Origin: Panagrolaimus kolymaensis
Taxonomy: Eukaryota; Nematoda; Chromadorea; Rhabditida; Panagrolaimidae
Assembly (NCBI GenBank): GCA_028622995.1
Contig: JAJQJQ010000027.1
Location: 372,001-436,000, forward strand
Direction of reading: 5' to 3'
Length of the DNA stretch: 64,000 bases
Part shown: positions 47,701-58,906 of the stretch, one piece after another
Layout: each line of letters begins with the position of its first letter
Position numbering within the stretch: position 1 is the first letter of the stretch
Position numbers and translations under genes: made by a program
The notes under the pieces: model-generated
What the model saw: the letters and a program-made list of their open reading frames with translations, nothing else
Database searches by the model: none
What the model was told of the DNA's origin: nothing

Positions 47701-50700
47701 AATCCATTTACGTGTAATTAAATGAATAGCACCCATAGGTAATACAAATACGCCAACAAGAAAATCAGTTAATCCTAAATTCCATACTAGCAAAGTGGTA
47801 TTAGTTCTTCCAACTCGAGCTTTAAAACATAGCACTAATAAATTTCCAAATACGGTTAATAAAATGATTATAGTCGCGGGAATGGCAAAGAATATAAATA
47901 ATGGATCTGGTGATTGATTATCATTGGTAGCTACTAATAAATGCATGTGCTAAAAAATTATTTGGAAATTATGATTGTTTGCTTTTTTGGATTTTTTTAA
48001 GTCTCTATCAAACAATTCGCCTTTTGTTTCTCACTTTCTAAAACCAACTTGTTGCGTTTTTTTCTTCAACTAAAAAACTTCCTAGACTAAAAATCAGTTG
48101 GATTAGTTAATGCTTGGTTTCTCATAACTTTTTTTCCCATAGCTTCTTTTTGCTTTTTCAAGTTTCTTTTTTCAGCTTGCTAAAATCTTTGTTTTTTGTA
48201 AGCGTGAAAAATATGAAATCTTTTTTTCTCTCTCTTCTAAACACTCAATAGGAAGATTCTCTTTTTTCGGATGCATGAAGAAGCATAAGTGGATAGAAAA
48301 AAATAGATGAATAATTCTGCAATAAACGACAACGAAAACATAGCAAGAAAAAATAAAGTGAGCAATGTTCTAAAGTCGTCATCATACATATTGGGCAATG
48401 ATTGCGGAACTTTTTTGCCTTCTCTCGTCTTAGTATCGGTATTCTTTCATTTAACTTTGCTGCGTGAAAAAAAACGCAAAAAGCATGAAATAAATGTTTT
48501 AAAGGCAAAAAATTGAAAATGTGTGAATTTCAAGCAAGCAAAAATGCATAAAAAACGATTTCGCGCATGCTCAAACTAAAACCTCGTGAATATGGGAAGG
48601 GAAAGTCACGTGCTTTATTCTTTAGTAAGCAAATTTTTTGATCTTTGATTTAATTAACATTTTAAACTTTATACCTGTGAACAATCATCCGACCAATTCC
48701 ATGGAGTAGTCGTAGTTGTGAAAAATAAAGAAGTAGAATTGATACCCATTTTTTATAAATTAAAAACTTTTAAGAAAAGTAATAATAATAGGACCCAATT
48801 AAAAGAATACTAAGAATACAGTCAGCAGAAAAATCTTTAACTTTAGCAGCTCATTTGCATATTTCAATGTAAGCTACAGCAATCCTTTTTCTCATTTTCT
48901 TTAATTTTGTGCCAATAATAAAAATAACAATAACCTGGAAGATGGGAGCTAGTAAAGAAACTTTTTGAAGCATAAAAAAATAACACGCAACCAAGAAAAC
49001 GAAAAAATAAAAGCACGAATAAATAACTTTTCGTTAGAGCAACATGAAGAAAAATCTTTAAAAAAGAACTTTGTTTGGTAATGAATAAATATATTTTCTT
49101 TGTTAAGAAAAAAATTACTATGGTTGGCTCTCATGCAAATGAACATTTGAATAAAAAATATATATATTGGCAGCATAAGCTTGAGAGAGAAAAAAAGTTA
49201 GGGTTTTTTGCAAAGTGGTTGGAACAAAGAAAACAAAATGGGTAATTGGATGATTTGCTTCTGAAGAATTTATTTTTGGTTTTTAGGGAGATTTTTTGAT
49301 AATGAAGCCGCTAAACTTTTTGTTCCTCATCTTATCAGTTAGCTAGAGGATAAAGCTCATATAAAACAATTAAAATATTTTAATACCCTTTTTTTAAATA
49401 CTTTTTTGTTGTGTAAAATAAACCAAGTGCAAACATAATGCTTTTTTTTTATTTCGATGAGGATAAAAAACGGAAATTATTGGTTATGCTTTCATAAAAG
49501 CCTAGCATTTTCATTGGCAAGGCTGGTGCTTAAAAATATGTTGAGTCGATATGAGTTAATGATTTTTAAGAGAAAAAAGTGAAATTTAGACGGGCCAGGT
49601 GGTTGGTTGCCTTTTTATTAGACGAAAGATACGGAGGGAGGATACAAAGTAGGATAGTTTTTATTAAGCTTTAAAAATAATTTTGTGGATTCAATACGAA
49701 GTTTAAAATGGAGAATGAGAAGAAACACGAGTATAAAACATTTTGGTTTTGGAGAAACAAAATTAAAATAACAAACAAAACACACGAATAAAAATTTGTT
49801 TTTGTTTTTGGTCTTTTTTTGAATGTCTGAAACTTTTTTTAAATAACAAAATCCAATTTATTATTTTTACTAATTTTTCTTTATTTTTCAGAAGGTGATC
49901 TCGTTTCTTCATTTTGGCGATGGCATGATTTGACAAGCTACTTGATTGCTCTTGGAGGCTTCACTGCTGTGGCATCAATTGTTACAGTCATCTTTACTCG
50001 GGTTGGTAATTTTTTTATAATATCTTTAAAAAATTTTGGGGTTGTATGAAAGAGAGTTAAAAATTCTACGATAACGTTTAAAAAATTAGTAAGCTAAAAC
50101 ATAGGTAGTAAACGAATATCAGAGAGGATAAGAAGATTCAAAAATAAAACGCATAATTTGAAAGTAAATTACTTTCTTTATTCGGTTTTAAAGCAATTTG
50201 TGAGGGTGTTTTTATACCAAAATTTTTTTATAAAGCAATAAAAATTCGACTTTCAAAAATTATGAATAAAAGAATTGCAACACGTGAGATGTTGGGCGAG
50301 GCTGGAGACAAGAATGTCAATTATAATATTATTATTTTTTATACAAAAAATACTTAAACTTTTCTATTCATTTGAGATTTGAACAAGTATATAGTTATTA
50401 GACTCCAAAATTTAAAAGCTCAATGAAAAAAAAAGCAGCTTAATTAGTGGGGTTTCATTGAGTAAATAAAAAACATACCTATGGGATCTATGAAAACTCG
50501 GGAGAATATTTTTTCTTTAGCCTTTTTTAAAGTAAACTATCTCATCACAAACAAAGTTAAGTTTTTGTCAGCAATTTTTTTTAGTTATTAAGAAAGTATT
50601 GGCATTAAGAAAAAAAAAAGTAAAGAAACTTGAAGATGACTAAAAGCCATTTAGTTAGTTTATGAATTTGTGATAGTTTTTTGTTTTTTAATGAAAAAAA

Positions 50701-53562
50701 AAAAAGAAGGGAAAGTAAAATAAAAATAAAGATTGAAAGCAGCATGGATAGCTGGGATGCATGGCGAGAATATTCTCACAACAACTAACTTTTTTTGAAA
50801 GCTTTTAAAAAAGCGATATGACGAGAATATGGCTTTTATTTTGAAAATAAAATAAAAATATTTGTATGTGGGGATATAAAAAAAAGAAATGAAATAAATT
50901 TGTTGTAAAGTAAGAAATATTGTGGCTTACTTTTTACTTTTGGTTAATTTAAGGTTTATTCATAAACAAAATTTTTTAAGAATAATAATAAAAAAACGCA
51001 CCGCTAATGTTTTCTTTGAAAATGGCAACAATCCATCCTTTAGATTGAGCAAAAAGAAAAAAATGTTAGGAAAAGTTTGTAAAAGGGAAAATAACATAAA
51101 TGATTCCAAGAAAGATCTTCTCTTTTTTTTTTACTTTTTAACATAAGAAGCAAATTGATTTCTATGGGTTAAAAAAATAAGTTGAAAGTACATATAAATT
51201 CTGAGGTAAGAAAAATGGCACAAAACAGCCATGCAACGACTAAATGCTTTGATTCTGGCATATAAAATAATTATGAGCACGCAAAAAACACGCAATATTT
51301 ATACCCATTTTTGCAAAGTTAAAATTAGATTCCATAAATGCTATTTTTGCGCATTTTGTATTTCTATTTATATATTTCCCAAAAAAAACTTTAAAAAATT
51401 AATGATTACATTTTATCTCATCATCGTCTCTCCAGCCATAAAAAAATAGCCAAGCAAGTAAAGGAGTGATGTGAAATGTGAGAGTCTTTTGTATGTATAA
51501 AAAAAATGTTGCAAAAAAATAAAAGTATGGGTAAAAAAATGATGTTAAAGTAAAAGTAAACCGAGAAAATCCAAAGTTTTATTTTTTTCTGCAAAAAAAG
51601 AACAAAAAATTGACTGCATCATAAAAAAAAACTTTGTTCTTTAAATTTATAAAAAAAAAGAGATTGAATGCAGAAAGAATGAAAATTCATGAAAATGCGA
51701 TAACCTTTTGAAAATAAAAAAACTTAGTGAGTTTTGTTTAAGTAAAGATGCCTATTTTCGCAAGTTTTTTGTTTCTCAAAAAAAAAAACTAACTTTGCCA
51801 TTTTTTGCTACTTTAAAAAATTTTTCTCCCTTCAGAACATCTTTAAAAAGCACTCCTTTTTTTGTATGGGTGCAGCATCGCTATTTTCTAAGTTTTTTTT
51901 TCTTTGCTGCATTTGAACGAATAAAAAAAATAGAAGAAGAAGTTGTTGAAGAATGAATTAGATTATGTAAGAAGAAGAGTAAAATGAAATTTTTTTTAAG
52001 GATATGAAAGAGAAAGCATTAGGTTTGATAAAAATAATAAAATTTTTGCGTCCTTTGCCAATTTTATTAGTAAAAGGCTCTTTGATAAGGAGATGAAAGA
52101 GATGATGAAAATGATTTTTCTTTTTGTTTTATGTGTTTTTGTGATGAATGAAACTTTTTTCATTGAAAAAATGGAAAAACTTTGCCATGCTTGTTGCTGA
52201 TTATGGCAATCGTGTTGTGTTAGCTTCGGATTTTTTTTATCACACTTTAAGGTTAGAGACTTTGTAAGATTAAGCATAGCCGTTTTTTTCAAGAAACAAT
52301 AAAAGTTGCATCTCAAAATCTTTAAAAATTTACTTTTTCTCTTTTTTTAAAAATACACATCATTTTGTTGTTTCAAAAAAATGGGATAGTTGCAACTTGC
52401 AAAATAAGGAAGCATTTTTCATCCGGGTTCAAAAGAAAAATATTCTGAATAGTTAAGCATGGAAAAAAAACTAAGACTCTTGCTTTTTTTTGCAACATTT
52501 TACAGGGAAAATGGAAAGAAGAAGAAAAAAATAGTGAGATTTTTTGTTGTTGCTGCTGCTGCAAACTGAATTATTTCTTTAGTAAAAAGGATTTTTTGAA
52601 AACAAATAAATGAATGAATGTTTAATGATGCCATAATAAAAAAAATGTTTGAAGGGATCAAAAAATAAAGGAAAAATAATGTAAAAATTAGCTAAGATTG
52701 AAATATGTTTGATTGAAGAAATAGTTTAACGGGTATTTGTTAGTCGAGGTTCAAAAGTTGTAGCTTAACAGCTATGAATACTCTTTCTTGATTTTTTAGT
52801 GGCAATACACCTTTTTGCACTTCGTTTTCCAAATAAAAGTTTTGGGTTCATCGTTATAGTTAAGAGCTTCAAAACTATAGATGCTTGTGCATACATACGT
52901 GAATGAGTTCAACAAATGAGCAAAAAATAGTCTTTGATTTAATTGAAAGTTAACCATGCAAACCTTTTAAAACCCAATAAAAAAAGTTTTAGTCTTTGTA
53001 AAAAGCTCCAATTCAATAAAGCATTTTTTGTTATCCCAAAGGAGCTATTTTAAACTCGCTTTTCTAATCCATAATAAAACTAATTGAATGAAGAAAACCG
53101 TTTAACCTAAAGAATGACTCATAAAAATCTTTTTTTCATATTTAATTTTAATCTTCCTTTTTTTCAGTATTCATATTTTGTTGAAGCTCTTGGTTTGGCT
53201 GCTCTTTTAACTGAAGCATGTCTCGCTCTTCCACAATTAATCAGAAATTTTCGTTGTAAATCTACTTCTGGAATGAGGTAAGTGTTTTTTTGCCTCATTT
53301 TATCCCATTTTTGATTGAAAGATAATCCATAATAACTTTTTTTAGTGTCAAAATGGTTCTTCTATGGTTAATGGGTGATCTTGGTAAAACACTTTATTTT
53401 GTAATTCGAAATAATCCTGCCCAATTTTGGTTATGTGGATCCATTCAAATTACTATTGATTGTTTAATTATGGCTCAAGTATATTTTTATGGTAAACGAT
53501 CATCAAGGGTTCCAACAACAGATCTCGATCCCCAAGAAGAATACAATGATAAACCTAATTAG
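44727..53562 (+). CDS. SLC66A2: PQ-loop transporter SLC66A2/PQLC1 (286 aa)
   Basis: Six exons: 44727-44853, 44913-45075, 45173-45306, 49892-50001, 53168-53277 and 53346-53562, phases 1,2,1,0,2. It is a seven-helix PQ-loop protein. The first PQ motif is IPYVPQYMEI (about P64-Q65), followed by SLLVCLVLCTANILRILFWF. The second is EACLALPQLIRNFRCKSTSG (about P200-Q201), followed by MVLLWLMGDLGKTLYFVIRN and QFWLCGSIQITIDCLIM. These features and their order match vertebrate SLC66A2, a Golgi/endosomal protein connected to lipid scrambling and retrograde traffic; its substrate is unsettled. Introns 3 and 4 are long (4,585 and 3,166 bp), and intron 3 contains a whole GPCR gene on the other strand. AATAAA at 53719-53724. 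Confidence 0.93.
45636..48749 (-). CDS. biogenic-amine (octopamine/tyramine/dopamine-type) GPCR (632 aa)
   Basis: Seven exons: 48749-48675, 47949-47464, 47406-47206, 46996-46759, 46654-46598, 46526-46229 and 46179-45636, phases 0,0,0,1,1,2. Class A hallmarks are all present: GNLLVLCFK (TM1), NLGLTDFLVGVFVLP (TM2), AADVTFCTCS with the amine-binding Asp (TM3), VDRYLAVTRPLRY, CWLPFFMLYLT (TM6) and NSMLNPIIYSF (TM7). TM5 (VIFAFFLPASVTLTLYWRIY) lacks the usual catecholamine serine pair. The third loop is about 95 residues, with basic ends. The C-tail is long (over 280 residues), with a Ser-rich second half (SSSSKKKSSLKDL). It acts at the neuronal or muscle surface through G proteins; the exact ligand cannot be told. 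The gene lies wholly within SLC66A2 intron 3, antisense to it. Confidence 0.9.
48750..49891. other. rest of SLC66A2 intron 3, promoter side of the nested GPCR
   Basis: AT-rich; no exon on either strand supported. Confidence 0.55.
50002..53167 (+). other. long intron 4 of SLC66A2
   Basis: A-rich low-complexity intron. No nested gene, tRNA or terminal-repeat element was recognised by eye. Confidence 0.55.
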
Positions 53563-54138
53563 TTAATTATAAATTCTTTGTGCAAACTTTTTTGTTTTGT
53601 TCTCATTGTTTTTTATTTTATAATTCCTTTCATTTCTGTCTGTTTGTCTGTTTATAAGATATCTTTGTTTGAGGATTTCTATTTTTATACTGTTTAACTG
53701 ACTTTTTTACTGTAAAATAATAAAGCTTTTATTAATTTTGAGTTTTTTGTTCTTGAACCTTGAATGTAAATAATTGTCGAATTCGAGTAAAATGGAATCA
53801 GTATCAAAGGGGAGCAGGGTTTTGGCGGAATTACGATAACAAGTTTCCAATAAAAATTTGAGGAAAAATAAGTGATGAAACCTACTGCACCAGCAGCAAC
53901 AGCAACTTTAATTGCAAAAAAAAAAGTTAGAAAATTTTTCAGCAAACGTTAGTTTCCATAAACCAAAAAAAAATCAATCTCAACACGAAAAAAATTAGCG
54001 TGCAGTCATTTTTCTTCAATGTTTTTTGCAACTTTGCAAATTTCAAGTAAATTTTTTTTACAATCACTTTTGCATTATTTTTTTGCTTCAATCAAACACA
54101 TTTTCATTGTTGTTGCTCATCAAAGAAGGGTGCTTTCA
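53563..54138. other. intergenic region
   Basis: 3' flank of SLC66A2 and promoter side of the anillin gene; no exon supported. Confidence 0.6.
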
Positions 54139-54140
54139 AG
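54139..54140 (+). promoter_or_regulatory. probable spliced-leader acceptor
   Basis: GTGCTTTCAAG ends 4 nt before the anillin ATG at 54145. Confidence 0.45.
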
Positions 54141-54144
54141 AAAA

Positions 54145-56414
54145 ATGGAAGAATATATGGATGCTGATTTTCCTTCACCACCGCCATCAATTTCGGCAGG
54201 CCAAGATACTCCAATTTCTCGTCATCAATTTGCTTCAAATAATGTCGTCGTTGGTGGTGGTTACAAGAGACCTCATCATTCTTCAAATGATGAACCTGAT
54301 GATTCTGATCCTGGATATTATGATAAACTGTATGAAGGATTTACTATCAGGCCACAACATTTTTCACAGGTATTACGTTTTTTCTTTGTTTTATCTTGTT
54401 ATTGCATGATTTTGTTCACATTGTGTTTACTAGACAAAGCGCTAACTTTTTGTTTTTTAGCGGCTTCCTGAAGAATTTGATCGAAGGAAAGATCAAATGG
54501 AAGTGAACCCTCCTGTTTTCAAGAACATATTGGCAAAATGGAAAAATGTTGAGAAAGAAAGAGCCAACAGAAATGATCCTTCTCCGCGGTATGAAAAAGA
54601 AAATGGTTTCAAAGCATCAAATCAATTTAGAAATTTTCTTCTTCCATCTGAGAAAGGACAAGAAAGACGACAAAACTTTGATGAATATTCTGGTGGAAAT
54701 CATTCTTCGTTCAAAAAACCTCGTCTACCAGCATCCAAAGCTCTTCCATCTCATCATTGGACACCTGATTCTCGTTCCTCTAATCTTCGTCCTGCTGCTC
54801 AACATCGTAACCATGAACTCCGGCCAAGTATTAGTGATGATGGTCATCCTAACTATGCAACTTACACGACATCTTTTGCTTCAATTCCGACGCCTAATCT
54901 TGCTCTTCGTGTCTCATCTCAACGTCGTGAAGCGTATAATCCGAACATGATGAGGAACGTTTTTCCACCTTCAAGTTCATTGGCATCCTTTCAACAACAT
55001 CGTCATGCTCTTCGTCGACTAAATCTTGATGATTCGTTGGTTTCCTTTGAAACTACAAATCGATATATTCCTGAATCTGATTTTGAAAGATTTCATTCGG
55101 TTTGTTGTTCACTCTTTTTGCTATCAATTTTATAACCTGTTGTCATTTTTAGCGATTACGTGCCAAACTCAGCAATGAAACAAATCGACTTCACGAAGCT
55201 AAAGAAACTGTTACCTATTGGCATAAGAAAGAAAAAAGAAACTACTCATGGAATGAAATTTGTGCTCATGCTTTACTTTTGATCTCGGAACTTCGGATCA
55301 CTACCTACCAAGAATTGATTTCTCGTGTTCAAACATTTCAACAAATGACTCTTGGACCTCCACCTCTTTCAATGACTGTTCGATCAACGTTCACCATCTT
55401 CGATATGGATATTCAACTTGGACGTTCTTATTACTTAAACAATGCAAATACGAGTGAGTTTCCATGCTTTTCATTTTGTTTAATATTGTTCTTTTACGTT
55501 TTAGATACTGATTATGTCTTCATTGTTGTTGGTTCCACGAATGAAAAAGTCATTGCAACACAATTGTTTCAACTGTCTGATACTGGCCGATTGAAATCTC
55601 GCTCCATCCACATCGATGAAAAGATCGTCTTCAAGAACCTTCCATTGGACTTTCAAATTGTCTTTTGTATCTATCTTATGAAACTTACTCCACGGCAGAA
55701 GGCTACAAAAAACGTGGCAAAGAAGGCAATCAGCTTATTATGCAAGTTTTTCAAAGCAGTATCTTTTAATAATGAGTACTTTTTTAGCAAAGATAACTCC
55801 ACATTCTACGAATCTGAATGCAAGTATTGGATCAAAGAAAGAAGAAGATGTTACAACTTCGTTTCACCCTGCTGGAAGGTTTACTCTTCATCGCTCATCT
55901 GTTGGTCAATTTTCTGTCAATTTGGATCATCCTATTTATCCGTTTGATGGAACGGTCGAAATCAACACCAAAGTATCTCCCTTGCCTAGTGAACTATCAA
56001 TTGAAGTGAAAGGTGTATGGGTGTGTTTGCTTGTTTCCATATGTATTCCTTTTATGTTGTTTCTGTTTTCAGAAAATGTTTGCTGAAAATGATGATATTG
56101 AACCTGTTGACTTTTTCGTCATAATGAAAGATGGTATTATCAGTTTCTTCACCATTCCTGAAACTGGCGGTCCATTAGAAGCACCAAAATTTATCGTTGA
56201 TTGCTCAACTATCTGTGATGAAGAATTGGTTCCATTTACTCATGATCCAGAAGAACAACTATTCACTTTCTGCATCAATATCGTTACCGTGGCTCGTGGA
56301 GAACAGCATCATGATCATAAGAAAATGTTGATTGGAATCGAAAATGAAGACAACTTCAACCATTGGCTTCGAACTCTCAATATCATCTTGGAAGTTATTC
56401 GTGGTGATGGTTAA
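54145..56414 (+). CDS. ani: anillin (anillin homology plus PH domains, about 660 aa)
   Basis: Exons: 54145-54369, 54461-55099, 55153-55453, 55505-55758, 55793-56020 and 56073-56414. The first 288 residues are disordered and basic (YKRPHHSSNDEPDDSD; KKPRLPASKALPSHHW). From about residue 289 the anillin homology region begins with a coiled segment (LRAKLSNETNRLHEAKETVT), then a C2-like part (LGPPPLSMTVRSTFTIFDMD; DYVFIVVGSTNEKV). A pleckstrin-homology domain covers the last 115 residues (DFFVIMKDGIISFFTI ... HWLRTLNIILEVI). Anillins organise actin, myosin and septins with RhoA at the cleavage furrow. The join at 55759-55792 is uncertain: only a 34-nt intron restores frame there, which is unusually short. 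Other joins are clear. The length suits the shorter nematode anillins. AATAAA lies 90 nt after the stop. Confidence 0.88.
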
Positions 56415-56705
56415 AAAGAAGAACTTCAAATGTTTTTATTTTTTGTTCTATTGTTGTCTAAATTTTAAATGTTTTGTGTTGTCAAACTTATTAAACAATA
56501 TTAATAAAAAGTTTTATCTTCATTCTTTGCTTTTGTTGTTGTTTTTACTTATTCTTTGTTTGGTTAGGATTTTCTTGCATTTGGAATGGAAGGATATGAA
56601 AGGCAGAGGTTGATGAAACAAAGAAGCAAGGAAGATGATCGTTTGTTTATCTGATGTCGCTCATAACTTTCTTGCATCAAAGCTCTATCAAAGGGTGGAC
56701 TCATT

Positions 56706-56712
56706 GTTAGTG
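56706..56712. repeat. 7-bp target-site duplication (left)
   Basis: GTTAGTG abutting the palindromic element; exact copy at 57696-57702. Confidence 0.7.
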
Positions 56713-57695
56713 GACGGCGCCATTTTTAAAGATCGAGATTTACGGACATGAAATTTAAAGATTCTTGTTTACTGATCAGGGCTTTAAAGGAACATAGGTT
56801 TTTGATGCCTTTTTGAAAAATTTCGATGACACGCAAACGAAAGTTGAAAAAATCGATACTGGGGCAGCGCGGGAAATTCAAAAAACTTTTTCCGTGCAAC
56901 CTTTTTCATGAGCGTGCAACTTTTTTTTGAATTTGCCGCTCTGCCCCAGACTCATTTTTTCTAACTTTCGCTTGTGTGTCATCGAAATTTTTCAAAAAGG
57001 CATCAAAAACCTATGTTCCTTTAAAGAATGGATTTTTGCGGATAGAATTTTGAGTATATTATTTTAACTGATTTCATATTTGAGGACAGATTTTTACTGA
57101 TAGAAATTTAAAGATTCAAATTTCAAGATTTGAATTTTACTTATTTCATATTTACGGATCGGACATTAGCGGATATTCATCTAATGTCAATCCCATGATA
57201 ATGAAACTCAAAAAAATTAAACCATAGCCTTTGAAATTTATGTTTGATGTAAAAAACGGCAAAAAATGAATTGAAAATGGCTGTCAGACTGCCATAGAAA
57301 CATACATTTTTCGTTCAAAAATTATATCATTCAAAAAAATAATGTTTCTTTGGTAGTCTGACAGCCATTTTCAATTCATTTTTTGCCGTTTTTTACATCA
57401 AACATAAATTTCAAAGGCTATGGTTTAATTTTTTCGAGTTTCATTATCATGGGATTGACATTAGATGAATATCCGCTAATGTCCGATCCGTAAATATGAA
57501 ATAAGTAAAATTCAAATCTTGAAATTTGAATCTTTAAATTTCTATCAGTAAAAATCTGTCCTCAAATATGAAATCAGTTAAAATAATATACTCAAAATTC
57601 TATCCGCAAAAATGCATTCTTTAAAGCCCTGATCAGTAAACAAGAATCTTTAAATTTCATGTCCATAAATCTCGATCTTTAAAAATGGCGCCGTC
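56713..57695. mobile_element. long-TIR palindromic DNA transposon (983 bp)
   Basis: The left half reads GACGGCGCCATTTTTAAAGA..., and the right half is its near-perfect reverse complement, ending TCTTTAAAAATGGCGCCGTC. The two arms pair over almost their whole length (about 360 bp each once the nested insertion is discounted) around a small loop near 57325. The flanks are an exact GTTAGTG direct repeat. It has no coding capacity. Full-length inverted repeats and a short duplication mark a foldback or snap-back MITE; the superfamily cannot be set because the duplication is 7 bp, or 8 bp if the ends are moved by one base. Confidence 0.85.
56789..57019. mobile_element. nested palindromic MITE inside the 983-bp element (231 bp)
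   Basis: Inverted repeats of more than 50 bp (GGAACATAGGTTTTTGATGC at the left, complement at the right) surround a GC-richer core holding CTGGGGCAG and its inverted partner CTGCCCCAG. The unit interrupts only the left arm of the host palindrome. TTTAAA stands on both sides (56783-56788 and 57020-57025), while the uninterrupted right arm has a single TTTAAA at the matching point. The duplication may be read as TTTAAA, TTAA (piggyBac-like) or TA (Tc1/mariner-like) because the site is itself palindromic. Confidence 0.85.
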
Positions 57696-57702
57696 GTTAG
57701 TG
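57696..57702. repeat. 7-bp target-site duplication (right)
   Basis: GTTAGTG, identical to 56706-56712. Confidence 0.7.
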
Positions 57703-58412
57703 GTGGTTTAGCAGCTGATGGAGTGATGGTTAACCGGTGGATTATCTTCATTGGCAAGAAGAGCTCCCCAATCAAATCCAAATACCTTTTGTACTAATGT
57801 AAATATTGATGGAACAATTAGTAATGATTTAGATTGTAAATATATTTCACAATTTTACTGTAAAAAACACCTTCCCATTAAGTTCATAATAACGAAACGC
57901 GTCGAGCAACGTTTGAAAAAGTTGGTCATATAAGTTTATCCTTGTGAGGTTGTGATTTTTTCTTAAATTTGCATATGCATTTGCTTTTTGTTTCATACTA
58001 TCTTTTAATACTGTCTTTGATATTTTTATTAATACTATTGAGGAATCCTATTTCTTAATTTGCTTTTTTGGTTTTTGACCTTCACATTCAGATTTAGAGG
58101 GGAAAGGATGGTTGCTTTATTTGAATGACAAAGAAGAAACATGTTCATGATTGAGAAGTAAAAAGGTTATGTTAAAGCTTCATGTAATGTGTAAAGATGC
58201 TCATAGTCGTCGACAAACATATTTACAAATAAGCAGAATCAAATTAAATGCAAATCAATTCAAACAACTTTGGTCAAGAGAATTGATCTGATTTCTTTCT
58301 AATTTTTGAGAAATATGCAGCAATGCTTTACAAAATTTACATTATCCATCGATTTCAATGAAAGCCAAAAAGTTTACGTTCACGATTTTTGTTGGAAGAC
58401 TTTGAGGCTGCT
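57703..58412. other. region with decayed coding-like frames
   Basis: At 57745-57930 a plus-strand frame reads protein-like (LARRAPQSNPNTFCTNVNID), and at 58196-58290 another reads SRRQTYLQISRIKLNANQFK before a stop. Neither has a start, clean splice sites or a family I recognise; they look like exon remnants. Confidence 0.35.
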
Positions 58413-58662
58413 TTATTGGATTGAATAAATTTGAGATTGATAATATGTGCAAACTTTACATTGTGTCACAAAAATGAAACAGTAAAAGTCAAATTCTCCA
58501 ATATTTATCTTCATCAAAACAAATGCCTGAAGCTTTGACATTGCCTCCACTTCGAGGTTGATGAACTCAAACTTTTCAGCGCTGTGAGGTTTAAACCAAA
58601 TTGCTTTGTGCATCAAGAAAGCTAAAATTGGGTTAAAAACTTTGGTAATGGCAACGGATTCA
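58413..58662 (-). pseudogene. orphan exon-like fragment, possibly a decayed nuclear-receptor ligand domain
   Basis: After a possible acceptor (ACCATAG at 58669-58663) the minus strand is open for over 75 codons: ESVAITKVFNPILAFLMHKA, then KFEFINLEVEAMSKLQAFVL and MKINIGEFDFYCFIF. A GTTTGC donor lies at 58454-58449. The pattern of M-x-x-L followed by EF and a hydrophobic helix faintly recalls a nuclear hormone receptor ligand domain, but this is weak. No neighbouring exons could be joined. Confidence 0.3.
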
Positions 58663-58906
58663 CTATGGTTTATGCTGTTACAATATTAGCATCAAGAAAT
58701 CATCTCTTTTTTTGGCAATCTTTTAAGCATTTTACAAACACTCAAAGGTAACAACGTTGACTTTTTCGCTAATTTCTATAGACACCATTGCCAAACAAAA
58801 AAATATATTTATTCAAAAATAGCAGCAGCTACAAACACATGTAAAATAAAAGAAAGACAAAAACATAAAAAGTTATTAAATTTAACAGAATAGTAAAACG
58901 GCATCA

